This document shows positions 36,023-49,555 of a DNA stretch of 64,000 nucleotides, piece after piece; the stretch's first letter is position 1; the number at the start of each line of letters is the position of its first letter. The notes beneath the pieces were generated by a model. The model was given only the letters and a program-made list of their open reading frames with translations, had not been told where the DNA came from and did no database searches. The DNA is from Aphelocoma coerulescens (Eukaryota > Chordata > Aves > Passeriformes > Corvidae), in the NCBI RefSeq assembly GCF_041296385.1, contig NW_027183981.1, forward strand, positions 248,001 to 312,000. Direction: 5' to 3'. The position numbers were made by a program, and so were the translations under genes.

Positions 36023-38290
36023 AGTGCCATGGCCACTTGTAGGGCCACTGGTGTCTCTGTGCCAGGCACAGCCGTGGTGTGTAACACCGGCTCTGGGTCC
36101 TTTGGCTGTGCAGGTGGCAGTCACGGCCTGGAGCAGGGCTGCTCCCGGGGGACAGCCTGGGGCAGGAGGCTGCTGGAGATTCATTCCCCACACTCCTTGT
36201 CATGAGGTGCTCAGAGTGATTGGAAAGGCTGTTGGCAGCAGGCAGTTCTCTGGGTTCAAGCTGTGGAGCTGTCAGCGGGAATGCAAAGGCCAAGCTGGTG
36301 AGCCTTTTGTCCTGGTGCCTTTAGTGTGTGAGCAGTCCCTGGTGCCGTTGTCTTTGGATCCTGAGTGTGGGAGAGGCAAGGCTTAGGATGGTGCGTAGAG
36401 CTGAGAAGGAAAGTGCCGAGAGCAGCGTGTGTGCTGCTGCTTTGAGGGGTGCAGTTGAAGTTGTAGGCAGCAAGAGCTTTCTCAGCTGGCCCTTTTGTGA
36501 GCTCTGCTTTTGCCAGATGACTTCCATCTTACCTTCTTACCATCTTAGCCTCTCATTTTTGCATATCCCAAACCCCCTTCCAAACATCCAGCAGCTGCTT
36601 GTAAAGAAGAAGTCCTAGAACAAAAAGCCAGTGCTGCCTTTCATAGCCCCTTTGCTGTCTATGAAGTAGAGGAAAGAAGCTAGTGAGACGCACTTTCTTT
36701 CTCAACTCCATAGAGCGCATCCTTCTCTCAAGGTGGCAGAGTCCTTGGCGGAAGTGAAGCATCTGCAGCTGCAGTTCAGACTGAGAGATGTGCCAGGACA
36801 GGAAACATTTGCTGACCTTCCCTGTTCCCTGTGCAACATGATTCTCGCATCCCAGTCACTTTCACATACCTTCGGTATCCCTGAGTCCAAGCAGCTAAAG
36901 CTCACAGAGACAGAAGTGTCAGGAAGGAAAACGTTCCAAAAGCACCCCCTTCTCTTATCAGCATATAAATTGTGCACAACAGGCTGCGGCACCGAACCTT
37001 CCTTCTCAGATAGACATGCCATCACACTTTTCACTCTTGCAGCTCGGTTGAAAAGCTCCAGCAGCTGCTCCCGCAATAGCAAAAGGTTCTAGAAGTGAAA
37101 GCCAGTTTGGGGCTGCACCTTCTCCTTGCCGCATGTAAGCCACACCAAACTCCCTGATGCACTCTGTCCTCCCCTTCTCAAAGGAGTAGACAGTGGCATC
37201 AGGACACACCTGTGTCCCAGCAGCTGGGTGCCCAGCCGGGAGCAGGAGCAGGGCTGGGGCTGCTCCCAAAGTTGCCCCGCCCCAATGCCAGAGCCGGACA
37301 TATGCTGAGGGGGGGCTGGATCAGGCTTTATTGTCCAGCTGCATGCCAGGAGTGAGCACAAAATCTACCTGCATTCTCTGCAGCATGCCATCCTGGAGCA
37401 GAGCCATTGCCAAAGGAAGCCGTGAGCCCGTGCCAAGCCAGTGCCGGAGTGGGATCCTAGCAGCACCTGTGGAAGCCGGGAGAGAGGAGCCCACCTGGAG
37501 CAGGTTCGTGCAGGATTAATCATCCCGTGGCTTCCCACCAGGGTCCTGTTGCTTCCAAAAGGCCCCACAGTGTCACTGTGGCCCCTCGGTTCCACCAGGT
37601 TCCATAGCGTCACTGTGGTGCCCAGGGTTCCGTCAGCTTCGCCAGCATCCCCACGGTCTGCAGAGCTCCCCGAGCTTCTGTGGTGTCACAGTGGAGGCAG
37701 GGTTGCATCAGGTTCCATAGCATCAGCACGGTCTCCAGGGCTCCCAGAGGTTCTGTGGTGTCACAGTGGAGGCAGGGTTGCATCAGGTTCCATAGCATCA
37801 CCACAGTCTCCAGGGCTCCCTGAGCTTCTGTGGTGTCACAGTGGAGGCAGGGTTGCATCAGGTTCCATAGCATCAGCACGGTCTCCAGGGCTCCCAGAGG
37901 TTCTGTGGTGTCACAGAGGAGGCAGGGTTGCATCAGGTTCCATAGCATCACCACGGTCTCCAGGGCTCCAAGAGCTTCTGTGGTGTCACAGAGGAGGCAG
38001 GGTTGCATCAGGTTCAATAGCATCAGCACGGTCTCCAGGGCTCCCCTGAGCTTCTGTGGTGGTGTCACAGAGGAGCCAGGCTTCCTTGTAGTTCCCCAGC
38101 ATCACAAAGGCTCTCCTGGGAGCCACGGGTCACAAAGCACCGTGGGCTCTGTGCAGCCCCGCTGTGTCACAATGGCCGCTGGCTTCCACGAGCCCCCGCA
38201 GTGTCCCAGTGGGCCCCGTGGCTTTAGGAGTGGGTGGCTGGGAGTTGGTGCCAGCGGCTGGGGGAGCAGCAGCAGGGACTGTGTGTGGAC
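36023..38290. repeat. Satellite unit 17 (2268 bp)
   Basis: GT to AG at 36041-36042 as in unit 16. T512 (36534), C914, A1170 (37192); the 512/914/1170 haplotype matches unit 24. Confidence 0.95.
37672..38047. repeat. Minisatellite, unit 17: A-B-A-D2-E
   Basis: Commonest allele. Confidence 0.95.
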
Positions 38291-40483
38291 AGTGCCATGG
38301 CCACTTGTGTGGCCACTGGTGTCTCTGTGCCAGGCACAGCCGTGGTGTGTAACACCGGCTCTGGGTCCTTTGGCTGTGCAGGTGGCAGTCACGGCCTGGA
38401 GCAGGGCTGCTCCCGGGGGACAGCCTGGGGCAGGAGGCTGCTGGAGATTCATTCCCCACACTCCTTGTCATGAGGTGCTCAGAGTGATTGGAAAGGCTGT
38501 TGGCAGCAGGCAGTTCTCTGGGTTCAAGCTGTGGAGCTGTCAGCGGGAATGCAAAGGCCAAGCTGGTGAGCCTTTTGTCCTGGTGCCTTTAGTGTGTGAG
38601 CAGTCCCTGGTGCCGTTGTCTTTGGATCCTGAGTGTGGGAGAGGCAAGGCTTAGGATGGTGCGTAGAGCTGAGAAGGAAAGTGCCGAGAGCAGCGTGTGT
38701 GCTGCTGCTTTGAGGGGTGCAGTTGAAGTTGTAGGCAGCAAGAGCTTTCTCAGCTGGCCCTTTTGTGAGCTCTGCTTTTGCCAGATGACTTCCATCTTAC
38801 CCTCTTACCATCTTAGCCTCTCATTTTTGCATATCCCAAACCCCCTTCCAAACATCCAGCAGCTGCTTGTAAAGAAGAAGTCCTAGAACAAAAAGCCAGT
38901 GCTGCCTTTCATAGCCCCTTTGCTGTCTATGAAGTAGAGGAAAGAAGCTAGTGAGACGCACTTTCTTTCTCAACTCCATAGAGCGCATCCTTCTCTCAAG
39001 GTGGCAGAGTCCTTGGCGGAAGTGAAGCATCTGCAGCTGCAGTTCAGACTGAGAGATGTGCCAGGACAGGAAACATTTGCTGACCTTCCCTGTTCCCTGT
39101 GCAACATGATTCTCGCATCCCAGTCACTTTCACATACCTTCGGTATCCCTGAGTCCAAGCAGCTAAAGCTCACAGAGACAGAAGTGTCAGGAAGGAAAAC
39201 GTTGCAAAAGCACCCCCTTCTCTTATCAGCATATAAATTGTGCACAACAGGCTGCGGCACCGAACCTTCCTTCTCAGATAGACATGCCATCACACTTTTC
39301 ACTCTTGCAGCTCGGTTGAAAAGCTCCAGCAGCTGCTCCCGCAATAGCAAAAGGTTCTAGAAGTGAAAGCCAGTTTGGGGCTGCACCTTCTCCTTGCCGC
39401 ATGTAAGCCACACCAAACTCCCTGATGCACTCTGTCCTCCCCTTCTCAAAGGAGTAGACGGTGGCATCAGGACACACCTGTGTCCCAGCAGCTGGGTGCC
39501 CAGCCGGGAGCAGGAGCAGGGCTGGGGCTGCTCCCAAAGTTGCCCCGCCCCAATGCCAGAGCCGGACATATGCTGAGGGGGGGCTGGATCAGGCTTTATT
39601 GTCCAGCTGCATGCCAGGAGTGAGCACAAAATCTACCTGCATTCTCTGCAGCATGCCATCCTGGAGCAGAGCCATTGCCAAAGGAAGCCGTGAGCCCGTG
39701 CCAAGCCAGTGCCGGAGTGGGATCCTAGCAGCACCTGTGGAAGCCGGGAGAGAGGAGCCCACCTGGAGCAGGTTCGTGCAGGATTAATCATCCCGTGGCT
39801 TCCCACCAGGGTCCTGTTGCTTCCAAAAGGCCCCACAGTGTCACTGTGGCCCCTCGGTTCCACCAGGTTCCATAGCGTCACTGTGGTGCCCAGGGTTCCG
39901 TCAGCTTCGCCAGCATCCCCACGGTCTGCAGAGCTCCCCGAGCTTCTGTGGTGTCACAGTGGAGGCAGGGTTGCATCAGGTTCCATAGCATCAGCACGGT
40001 CTCCAGGGCTCCCAGATGTTCTGTGGTGTCACAGTGGAGGCAGGGTTGCATCAGGTTCCATAGCATCACCACAGTCTCCAGGGCTCCCTGAGCTTCTGTG
40101 GTGTCACAGTGGAGGCAGGGTTGCATCAGGTTCCATAGCATCAGCACGGTCTCCAGGGCTCCCAGAGGTTCTGTGGTGTCACAGAGGAGGCAGGGTTGCA
40201 TCAGGTTCAATAGCATCAGCACGGTCTCCAGGGCTCCCCTGAGCTTCTGTGGTGGTGTCACAGAGGAGCCAGGCTTCCTTGTAGTTCCCCAGCATCACAA
40301 AGGCTCTCCTGGGAGCCACGGGTCACAAAGCACCGTGGGCTCTGTGCAGCCCCGCTGTGTCACAATGGCCGCTGGCTTCCACGAGCCCCCGCAGTGTCCC
40401 AGTGGGCCCCGTGGCTTTAGGAGTGGGTGGCTGGGAGTTGGTGCCAGCGGCTGGGGGAGCAGCAGCAGGGACTGTGTGTGGAC
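38291..40483. repeat. Satellite unit 18 (2193 bp)
   Basis: C512, G914 (39204), and the four-copy minisatellite allele with T at 40017. Matches unit 25 at all these sites. Confidence 0.95.
39940..40240. repeat. Minisatellite, unit 18: four copies A-B'-A-E'
   Basis: Same allele as unit 10 (T at 40017). Confidence 0.95.
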
Positions 40484-42751
40484 AGTGCCATGGCCACTTG
40501 TGTGGCCACTGGTGTCTCTGTGCCAGGCACAGCCGTGGTGTGTAACACCGGCTCCGGGTCCTTTGGCTGTGCAGGTGGCAGTCACGGCCTGGAGCAGGGC
40601 TGCTCCCGGGGGACAGCCTGGGGCAGGAGGCTGCTGGAGATTCATTCCCCACACTCCTTGTCATGAGGTGCTCAGAGTGATTGGAAAGGCTGTTGGCAGC
40701 AGGCAGTTCTCTGGGTTCAAGCTGTGGAGCTGTCAGCGGGAATGCAAAGGCCAAGCTGCTGAGCCTTTTGTCCTGGTGCCTTTAGTGTGTGAGCAGTCCC
40801 TGGTGCCGTTGTCTTTGGATCCTGAGTGTGGGAGAGGCAAGGCTTAGGATGGTGCGTAGAGCTGAGAAGGAAAGTGCCGAGAGCAGCGTGTGTGCTGCTG
40901 CTTTGAGGGGTGCAGTTGAAGTTGTAGGCAGCAAGAGCTTTCTCAGCTGGCCCTTTTGTGAGCTCTGCTTTTGCCAGATGACTTCCATCTTACCCTCTTA
41001 CCATCTTAGCCTCTCATTTTTGCATATCCCAAACCCCCTTCCAAACATCCAGCAGCTGCTTGTAAAGAAGAAGTCCTAGAACAAAAAGCCAGTGCTGCCT
41101 TTCATAGCCCCTTTGCTGTCTATGAAGTAGAGGAAAGAAGCTAGTGAGACGCACTTTCTTTCTCAACTCCATAGAGCGCATCCTTCTCTCAAGGTGGCAG
41201 AGTCCTTGGCGGAAGTGAAGCATCTGCAGCTGCAGTTCAGACTGAGAGATGTGCCAGGACAGGAAACATTTGCTGACCTTCCCTGTTCCCTGTGCAACAT
41301 GATTCTCGCATCCCAGTCACTTTCACATACCTTCGGTATCCCTGAGTCCAAGCAGCTAAAGCTCACAGAGACAGAAGTGTCAGGAAGGAAAACGTTCCAA
41401 AAGCACCCCCTTCTCTTATCAGCATATAAATTGTGCACAACAGGCTGCGGCACCGAACCTTCCTTCTCAGATAGACATGCCATCACACTTTTCACTCTTG
41501 CAGCTCGGTTGAAAAGCTCCAGCAGCTGCTCCCGCAATAGCAAAAGGTTCTAGAAGTGAAAGCCAGTTTGGGGCTGCACCTTCTCCTTGCCGCATGTAAG
41601 CCACACCAAACTCCCTGATGCACTCTGTCCTCCCCTTCTCAAAGGAGTAGACGGTGGCATCAGGACACACCTGTGTCCCAGCAGCTGGGTGCCCAGCCGG
41701 GAGCAGGAGCAGGGCTGGGGCTGCTCCCAAAGTTGCCCCGCCCCAATGCCAGAGCCGGACATATGCTGAGGGGGGGCTGGATCAGGCTTTATTGTCCAGC
41801 TGCATGCCAGGAGTGAGCACAAAATCTACCTGCATTCTCTGCAGCATGCCATCCTGGAGCAGAGCCATTGCCAAAGGAAGCCGTGAGCCCGTGCCAAGCC
41901 AGTGCCGGAGTGGGATCCTAGCAGCACCTGTGGAAGCCGGGAGAGAGGAGCCCACCTGGAGCAGGTTCGTGCAGGATTAATCATCCCGTGGCTTCCCACC
42001 AGGGTCCTGTTGCTTCCAAAAGGCCCCACAGTGTCACTGTGGCCCCTCGGTTCCACCAGGTTCCATAGCGTCACTGTGGTGCCCAGGGTTCCGTCAGCTT
42101 CGCCAGCATCCCCACGGTCTGCAGAGCTCCCCGAGCTTCTGTGGTGTCACAGTGGAGGCAGGGTTGCATCAGGTTCCATAGCATCAGCACGGTCTCCAGG
42201 GCTCCCAGAGGTTCTGTGGTGTCACAGTGGAGGCAGGGTTGCATCAGGTTCCATAGCATCACCACAGTCTCCAGGGCTCCCTGAGCTTCTGTGGTGTCAC
42301 AGTGGAGGCAGGGTTGCATCAGGTTCCATAGCATCAGCACGGTCTCCAGGGCTCCCAGAGGTTCTGTGGTGTCACAGAGGAGGCAGGGTTGCATCAGGTT
42401 CCATAGCATCAGCACGGTCTCCAGGGCTCCAAGAGCTTCTGTGGTGTCACAGAGGAGGCAGGGTTGCATCAGGTTCAATAGCATCAGCACGGTCTCCAGG
42501 GCTCCCCTGAGCTTCTGTGGTGGTGTCACAGAGGAGCCAGGCTTCCTTGTAGTTCCCCAGCATCACAAAGGCTCTCCTGGGAGCCACGGGTCACAAAGCA
42601 CCGTGGGCTCTGTGCAGCCCCGCTGTGTCACAATGGCCGCTGGCTTCCACGAGCCCCCGCAGTGTCCCAGTGGGCCCCGTGGCTTTAGGAGTGGGTGGCT
42701 GGGAGTTGGTGCCAGCGGCTGGGGGAGCAGCAGCAGGGACTGTGTGTGGAC
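40484..42751. repeat. Satellite unit 19 (2268 bp)
   Basis: First unit with C at offset 72 (40555). Private G to C at 40759. C512, C914, G1170. Confidence 0.95.
42133..42508. repeat. Minisatellite, unit 19: A-B-A-D1-E
   Basis: D1 allele as in units 1, 26 and 28. Confidence 0.95.
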
Positions 42752-45019
42752 AGTGCCATGGCCACTTGTGTGGCCACTGGTGTCTCTGTGCCAGGCACAG
42801 CCGTGGTGTGTAACACCGGCTCCGGGTCCTTTGGCTGTGCAGGTGGCAGTCACGGCCTGGAGCAGGGCTGCTCCCGGGGGACAGCCTGGGGCAGGAGGCT
42901 GCTGGAGATTCATTCCCCACACTCCTTGTCATGAGGTGCTCAGAGTGATTGGAAAGGCTGTTGGCAGCAGGCAGTTCTCTGGGTTCAAGCTGTGGAGCTG
43001 TCAGCGGGAATGCAAAGGCCAAGCTGGTGAGCCTTTTGTCCTGGTGCCTTTAGTGTGTGAGCAGTCCCTGGTGCCGTTGTCTTTGGATCCTGAGTGTGGG
43101 AGAGGCAAGGCTTAGGATGGTGCGTAGAGCTGAGAAGGAAAGTGCCGAGAGCAGCGTGTGTGCTGCTGCTTTGAGGGGTGCAGTTGAAGTTGTAGGCAGC
43201 AAGAGCTTTCTCAGCTGGCCCTTTTGTGAGCTCTGCTTTTGCCAGATGACTTCCATCTTACCTTCTTACCATCTTAGCCTCTCATTTTTGCATATCCCAA
43301 ACCCCCTTCCAAACATCCAGCAGCTGCTTGTAAAGAAGAAGTCCTAGAACAAAAAGCCAGTGCTGCCTTTCATAGCCCCTTTGCTGTCTATGAAGTAGAG
43401 GAAAGAAGCTAGTGAGACGCACTTTCTTTCTCAACTCCATAGAGCGCATCCTTCTCTCAAGGTGGCAGAGTCCTTGGCGGAAGTGAAGCATCTGCAGCTG
43501 CAGTTCAGACTGAGAGATGTGCCAGGACAGGAAACATTTGCTGACCTTCCCTGTTCCCTGTGCAACATGATTCTCGCATCCCAGTCACTTTCACATACCT
43601 TCGGTATCCCTGAGTCCAAGCAGCTAAAGCTCACAGAGACAGAAGTGTCAGGAAGGAAAACGTTCCAAAAGCACCCCCTTCTCTTATCAGCATATAAATT
43701 GTGCACAACAGGCTGCGGCACCGAACCTTCCTTCTCAGATAGACATGCCATCACACTTTTCACTCTTGCAGCTCGGTTGAAAAGCTCCAGCAGCTGCTCC
43801 CGCAATAGCAAAAGGTTCTAGAAGTGAAAGCCAGTTTGGGGCTGCACCTTCTCCTTGCCGCATGTAAGCCACACCAAACTCCCTGATGCACTCTGTCCTC
43901 CCCTTCTCAAAGGAGTAGACGGTGGCATCAGGACACACCTGTGTCCCAGCAGCTGGGTGCCCAGCCGGGAGCAGGAGCAGGGCTGGGGCTGCTCCCAAAG
44001 TTGCCCCGCCCCAATGCCAGAGCCGGACATATGCTGAGGGGGGGCTGGATCAGGCTTTATTGTCCAGCTGCATGCCAGGAGTGAGCACAAAATCTACCTG
44101 CATTCTCTGCAGCATGCCATCCTGGAGCAGAGCCATTGCCAAAGGAAGCCGTGAGCCCGTGCCAAGCCAGTGCCGGAGTGGGATCCTAGCAGCACCTGTG
44201 GAAGCCGGGAGAGAGGAGCCCACCTGGAGCAGGTTCGTGCAGGATTAATCATCCCGTGGCTTCCCACCAGGGTCCTGTTGCTTCCAAAAGGCCCCACAGT
44301 GTCACTGTGGCCCCTCGGTTCCACCAGGTTCCATAGCGTCACTGTGGTGCCCAGGGTTCCGTCAGCTTCGCCAGCATCCCCACGGTCTGCAGAGCTCCCC
44401 GAGCTTCTGTGGTGTCACAGTGGAGGCAGGGTTGCATCAGGTTCCATAGCATCAGCACGGTCTCCAGGGCTCCCAGAGGTTCTGTGGTGTCACAGTGGAG
44501 GCAGGGTTGCATCAGGTTCCATAGCATCACCACAGTCTCCAGGGCTCCCTGAGCTTCTGTGGTGTCACAGTGGAGGCAGGGTTGCATCAGGTTCCATAGC
44601 ATCAGCACGGTCTCCAGGGCTCCCAGAGGTTCTGTGGTGTCACAGAGGAGGCAGGGTTGCATCAGGTTCCATAGCATCACCACGGTCTCCAGGGCTCCAA
44701 GAGCTTCTGTGTTGTCACAGAGGAGGCAGGGTTGCATCAGGTTCAATAGCATCAGCACGGTCTCCAGGGCTCCCCTGAGCTTCTGTGGTGGTGTCACAGA
44801 GGAGCCAGGCTTCCTTGTAGTTCCCCAGCATCACAAAGGCTCTCCTGGGAGCCACGGGTCACAAAGCACCGTGGGCTCTGTGCAGCCCCGCTGTGTCACA
44901 ATGGCCGCTGGCTTCCACGAGCCCCCGCAGTGTCCCAGTGGGCCCCGTGGCTTTAGGAGTGGGTGGCTGGGAGTTGGTGCCAGCGGCTGGGGGAGCAGCA
45001 GCAGGGACTGTGTGTGGAC
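42752..45019. repeat. Satellite unit 20 (2268 bp), last unit of block A
   Basis: C72 (42823), T512 (43263), C914. Private G to T at 44712 in minisatellite copy 5. Confidence 0.95.
44401..44776. repeat. Minisatellite, unit 20: A-B-A-D2-E
   Basis: Commonest allele with a private T at 44712 in copy 5. Confidence 0.95.
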
Positions 45020-47287
45020 AGTGCCATGGCCACTTGTGTGGCCACTGGTGTCTCTGTGCCAGGCACAGCCGTGGTGTGTAACACCGGCTCTGGGTCCTTT
45101 GGCTGTGCAGGTGGCAGTCACGGCCTGGAGCAGGGCTGCTCCCGGGGGACAGCCTGGGGCAGGAGGCTGCTGGAGATTCATTCCCCACACTCCTTGTCAT
45201 GAGGTGCTCAGAGTGATTGGAAAGGCTGTTGGCAGCAGGCAGTTCTCTGGGTTCAAGCTGTGGAGCTGTCAGCGGGAATGCAAAGGCCAAGCTGGTGAGC
45301 CTTTTGTCCTGGTGCCTTTAGTGTGTGAGCAGTCCCTGGTGCCGTTGTCTTTGGATCCTGAGTGTGGGAGAGGCAAGGCTGAGGATGGTGCGTAGAGCTG
45401 AGAAGGAAAGTGCCGAGAGCAGCGTGTGTGCTGCTGCTTTGAGGGGTGCAGTTGAAGTTGTAGGCAGCAAGAGCTTTCTCAGCTGGCCCTTTTGTGAGCT
45501 CTGCTTTTGCCAGATGACTTCCATCTTACCTTCTTACCATCTTAGCCTCTCATTTTTGCATATCCCAAACCCCCTTCCAAACATCCAGCAGCTGCTTGTA
45601 AAGAAGAAGTCCTAGAACAAAAAGCCAGTGCTGCCTTTCATAGCCCCTTTGCTGTCTATGAAGTAGAGGAAAGAAGCTAGTGAGACGCACTTTCTTTCTC
45701 AACTCCATAGAGCGCATCCTTCTCTCAAGGTGGCAGAGTCCTTGGCGGAAGTGAAGCATCTGCAGCTGCAGTTCAGACTGAGAGATGTGCCAGGACAGGA
45801 AACATTTGCTGACCTTCCCTGTTCCCTGTGCAACATGATTCTCGCATCCCAGTCACTTTCACATACCTTCGGTATCCCTGAGTCCAAGCAGCTAAAGCTC
45901 ACAGAGACAGAAGTGTCAGGAAGGAAAACGTTGCAAAAGCACCCCCTTCTCTTATCAGCATATAAATTGTGCACAACAGGCTGCGGCACCGAACCTTCCT
46001 TCTCAGATAGACATGCCATCACACTTTTCACTCTTGCAGCTCGGTTGAAAAGCTCCAGCAGCTGCTCCCGCAATAGCAAAAGGTTCTAGAAGTGAAAGCC
46101 AGTTTGGGGCTGCACCTTCTCCTTGCCGCATGTAAGCCACACCAAACTCCCTGATGCACTCTGTCCTCCCCTTCTCAAAGGAGTAGACGGTGGCATCAGG
46201 ACACACCTGTGTCCCAGCAGCTGGGTGCCCAGCCGGGAGCAGGAGCAGGGCTGGGGCTGCTCCCAAAGTTGCCCCGCCCCAATGCCAGAGCCGGACATAT
46301 GCTGAGGGGGGGCTGGATCAGGCTTTATTGTCCAGCTGCATGCCAGGAGTGAGCACAAAATCTACCTGCATTCTCTGCAGCATGCCATCCTGGAGCAGAG
46401 CCATTGCCAAAGGAAGCCGTGAGCCCGTGCCAAGCCAGTGCCGGAGTGGGATCCTAGCAGCACCTGTGGAAGCCGGGAGAGAGGAGCCCACCTGGAGCAG
46501 GTTCGTGCAGGATTAATCATCCCGTGGCTTCCCACCAGGGTCCTGTTGCTTCCAAAAGGCCCCACAGTGTCACTGTGGCCCCTCGGTTCCACCAGGTTCC
46601 ATAGCGTCACTGTGGTGCCCAGGGTTCCGTCAGCTTCGCCAGCATCCCCACGGTCTGCAGAGCTCCCCGAGCTTCTGTGGTGTCACAGTGGAGGCAGGGT
46701 TGCATCAGGTTCCATAGCATCAGCACGGTCTCCAGGGCTCCCAGAGGTTCTGTGGTGTCACAGTGGAGGCAGGGTTGCATCAGGTTCCATAGCATCACCA
46801 CAGTCTCCAGGGCTCCCTGAGCTTCTGTGGTGTCACAGTGGAGGCAGGGTTGCATCAGGTTCCATAGCATCACCACAGTCTCCAGGGCTCCCTGAGCTTC
46901 TGTGGTGTCACAGTGGAGGCAGGGTTGCATCAGGTTCCATAGCATCAGCACGGTCTCCAGGGCTCCCAGAGGTTCTGTGGTGTCACAGAGGAGGCAGGGT
47001 TGCATCAGGTTCAATAGCATCAGCACGGTCTCCAGGGCTCCCCTGAGCTTCTGTGGTGGTGTCACAGAGGAGCCAGGCTTCCTTGTAGTTCCCCAGCATC
47101 ACAAAGGCTCTCCTGGGAGCCACGGGTCACAAAGCACCGTGGGCTCTGTGCAGCCCCGCTGTGTCACAATGGCCGCTGGCTTCCACGAGCCCCCGCAGTG
47201 TCCCAGTGGGCCCCGTGGCTTTAGGAGTGGGTGGCTGGGAGTTGGTGCCAGCGGCTGGGGGAGCAGCAGCAGGGACTGTGTGTGGAC
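45020..47287. repeat. Satellite unit 21 (2268 bp), first unit of block B
   Basis: T512 (45531), G914 (45933), as in unit 14. Private T to G at 45381 removes a TAG that closes one plus frame in every other unit. Rearranged five-copy minisatellite. Confidence 0.95.
46669..47044. repeat. Minisatellite, unit 21: rearranged five copies A-B-(A/B)-A-E'
   Basis: Looks like the four-copy A-B-A-E' form with one extra copy gained around position 2-3 (gagcttc start, caccacag, ccct). Terminal E' as in unit 14, its partner in block A. Confidence 0.9.
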
Positions 47288-49555
47288 AGTGCCATGGCCA
47301 CTTGTGTGGCCACTGGTGTCTCTGTGCCAGGCACAGCCGTGGTGTGTAACACCGGCTCTGGGTCCTTTGGCTGTGCAGGTGGCAGTCACGGCCTGGAGCA
47401 GGGCTGCTCCCGGGGGACAGCCTGGGGCAGGAGGCTGCTGGAGATTCATTCCCCACACTCCTTGTCATGAGGTGCTCAGAGTGATTGGAAAGGCTGTTGG
47501 CAGCAGGCAGTTCTCTGGGTTCAAGCTGTGGAGCTGTCAGCGGGAATGCAAAGGCCAAGCTGGTGAGCCTTTTGTCCTGGTGCCTTTAGTGTGTGAGCAG
47601 TCCCTGGTGCCGTTGTCTTTGGATCCTGAGTGTGGGAGAGGCAAGGCTTAGGATGGTGCGTAGAGCTGAGAAGGAAAGTGCCGAGAGCAGCGTGTGTGCT
47701 GCTGCTTTGAGGGGTGCAGTTGAAGTTGTAGGCAGCAAGAGCTTTCTCAGCTGGCCCTTTTGTGAGCTCTGCTTTTGCCAGATGACTTCCATCTTACCCT
47801 CTTACCATCTTAGCCTCTCATTTTTGCATATCCCAAACCCCCTTCCAAACATCCAGCAGCTGCTTGTAAAGAAGAAGTCCTAGAACAAAAAGCCAGTGCT
47901 GCCTTTCATAGCCCCTTTGCTGTCTATGAAGTAGAGGAAAGAAGCTAGTGAGACGCACTTTCTTTCTCAACTCCATAGAGCGCATCCTTCTCTCAAGGTG
48001 GCAGAGTCCTTGGCGGAAGTGAAGCATCTGCAGCTGCAGTTCAGACTGAGAGATGTGCCAGGACAGGAAACATTTGCTGACCTTCCCTGTTCCCTGTGCA
48101 ACATGATTCTCGCATCCCAGTCACTTTCACATACCTTCGGTATCCCTGAGTCCAAGCAGCTAAAGCTCACAGAGACAGAAGTGTCAGGAAGGAAAACGTT
48201 GCAAAAGCACCCCCTTCTCTTATCAGCATATAAATTGTGCACAACAGGCTGCGGCACCGAACCTTCCTTCTCAGATAGACATGCCATCACACTTTTCACT
48301 CTTGCAGCTCGGTTGAAAAGCTCCAGCAGCTGCTCCCGCAATAGCAAAAGGTTCTAGAAGTGAAAGCCAGTTTGGGGCTGCACCTTCTCCTTGCCGCATG
48401 TAAGCCACACCAAACTCCCTGATGCACTCTGTCCTCCCCTTCTCAAAGGAGTAGACGGTGGCATCAGGACACACCTGTGTCCCAGCAGCTGGGTGCCCAG
48501 CCGGGAGCAGGAGCAGGGCTGGGGCTGCTCCCAAAGTTGCCCCGCCCCAATGCCAGAGCCGGACATATGCTGAGGGGGGGCTGGATCAGGCTTTATTGTC
48601 CAGCTGCATGCCAGGAGTGAGCACAAAATCTACCTGCATTCTCTGCAGCATGCCATCCTGGAGCAGAGCCATTGCCAAAGGAAGCCGTGAGCCCGTGCCA
48701 AGCCAGTGCCGGAGTGGGATCCTAGCAGCACCTGTGGAAGCCGGGAGAGAGGAGCCCACCTGGAGCAGGTTCGTGCAGGATTAATCATCCCGTGGCTTCC
48801 CACCAGGGTCCTGTTGCTTCCAAAAGGCCCCACAGTGTCACTGTGGCCCCTCGGTTCCACCAGGTTCCATAGCGTCACTGTGGTGCCCAGGGTTCCGTCA
48901 GCTTCGCCAGCATCCCCACGGTCTGCAGAGCTCCCCGAGCTTCTGTGGTGTCACAGTGGAGGCAGGGTTGCATCAGGTTCCATAGCATCAGCACGGTCTC
49001 CAGGGCTCCCAGAGGTTCTGTGGTGTCACAGTGGAGGCAGGGTTGCATCAGGTTCCATAGCATCACCACAGTCTCCAGGGCTCCCTGAGCTTCTGTGGTG
49101 TCACAGTGGAGGCAGGGTTGCATCAGGTTCCATAGCATCAGCACGGTCTCCAGGGCTCCCAGAGGTTCTGTGGTGTCACAGAGGAGGCAGGGTTGCATCA
49201 GGTTCCATAGCATCACCACGGTCTCCAGGGCTCCAAGAGCTTCTGTGGTGTCACAGAGGAGGCAGGGTTGCATCAGGTTCAATAGCATCAGCACGGTCTC
49301 CAGGGCTCCCCTGAGCTTCTGTGGTGGTGTCACAGAGGAGCCAGGCTTCCTTGTAGTTCCCCAGCATCACAAAGGCTCTCCTGGGAGCCACGGGTCACAA
49401 AGCACCGTGGGCTCTGTGCAGCCCCGCTGTGTCACAATGGCCGCTGGCTTCCACGAGCCCCCGCAGTGTCCCAGTGGGCCCCGTGGCTTTAGGAGTGGGT
49501 GGCTGGGAGTTGGTGCCAGCGGCTGGGGGAGCAGCAGCAGGGACTGTGTGTGGAC
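47288..49555. repeat. Satellite unit 22 (2268 bp)
   Basis: C512, G914 (48201), G1170, as in unit 15. Confidence 0.95.
48937..49312. repeat. Minisatellite, unit 22: A-B-A-D2-E
   Basis: Commonest allele. Confidence 0.95.

Larger units (their letters stand above)
29219..45019. repeat. Seven-unit block A of a putative higher-order repeat (15,801 bp)
   Basis: Units 14-20. At offsets 72, 512, 914 and 1170 and in minisatellite class, its units line up in order with units 21-27 at a fixed offset of 15,801 bp. Agreement is 7 of 7 at 72 and 1170, 6 of 7 at 914, 5 of 7 at 512. Unit 16 against 23 is the poorest pair. Confidence 0.6.

Noticed and set aside
45020..45395. Extended open frame in unit 21 as a functional change
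   Set aside because: T to G at 45381 removes a TAG but adds only four codons before the next stop, in a frame with no evidence of being coding.
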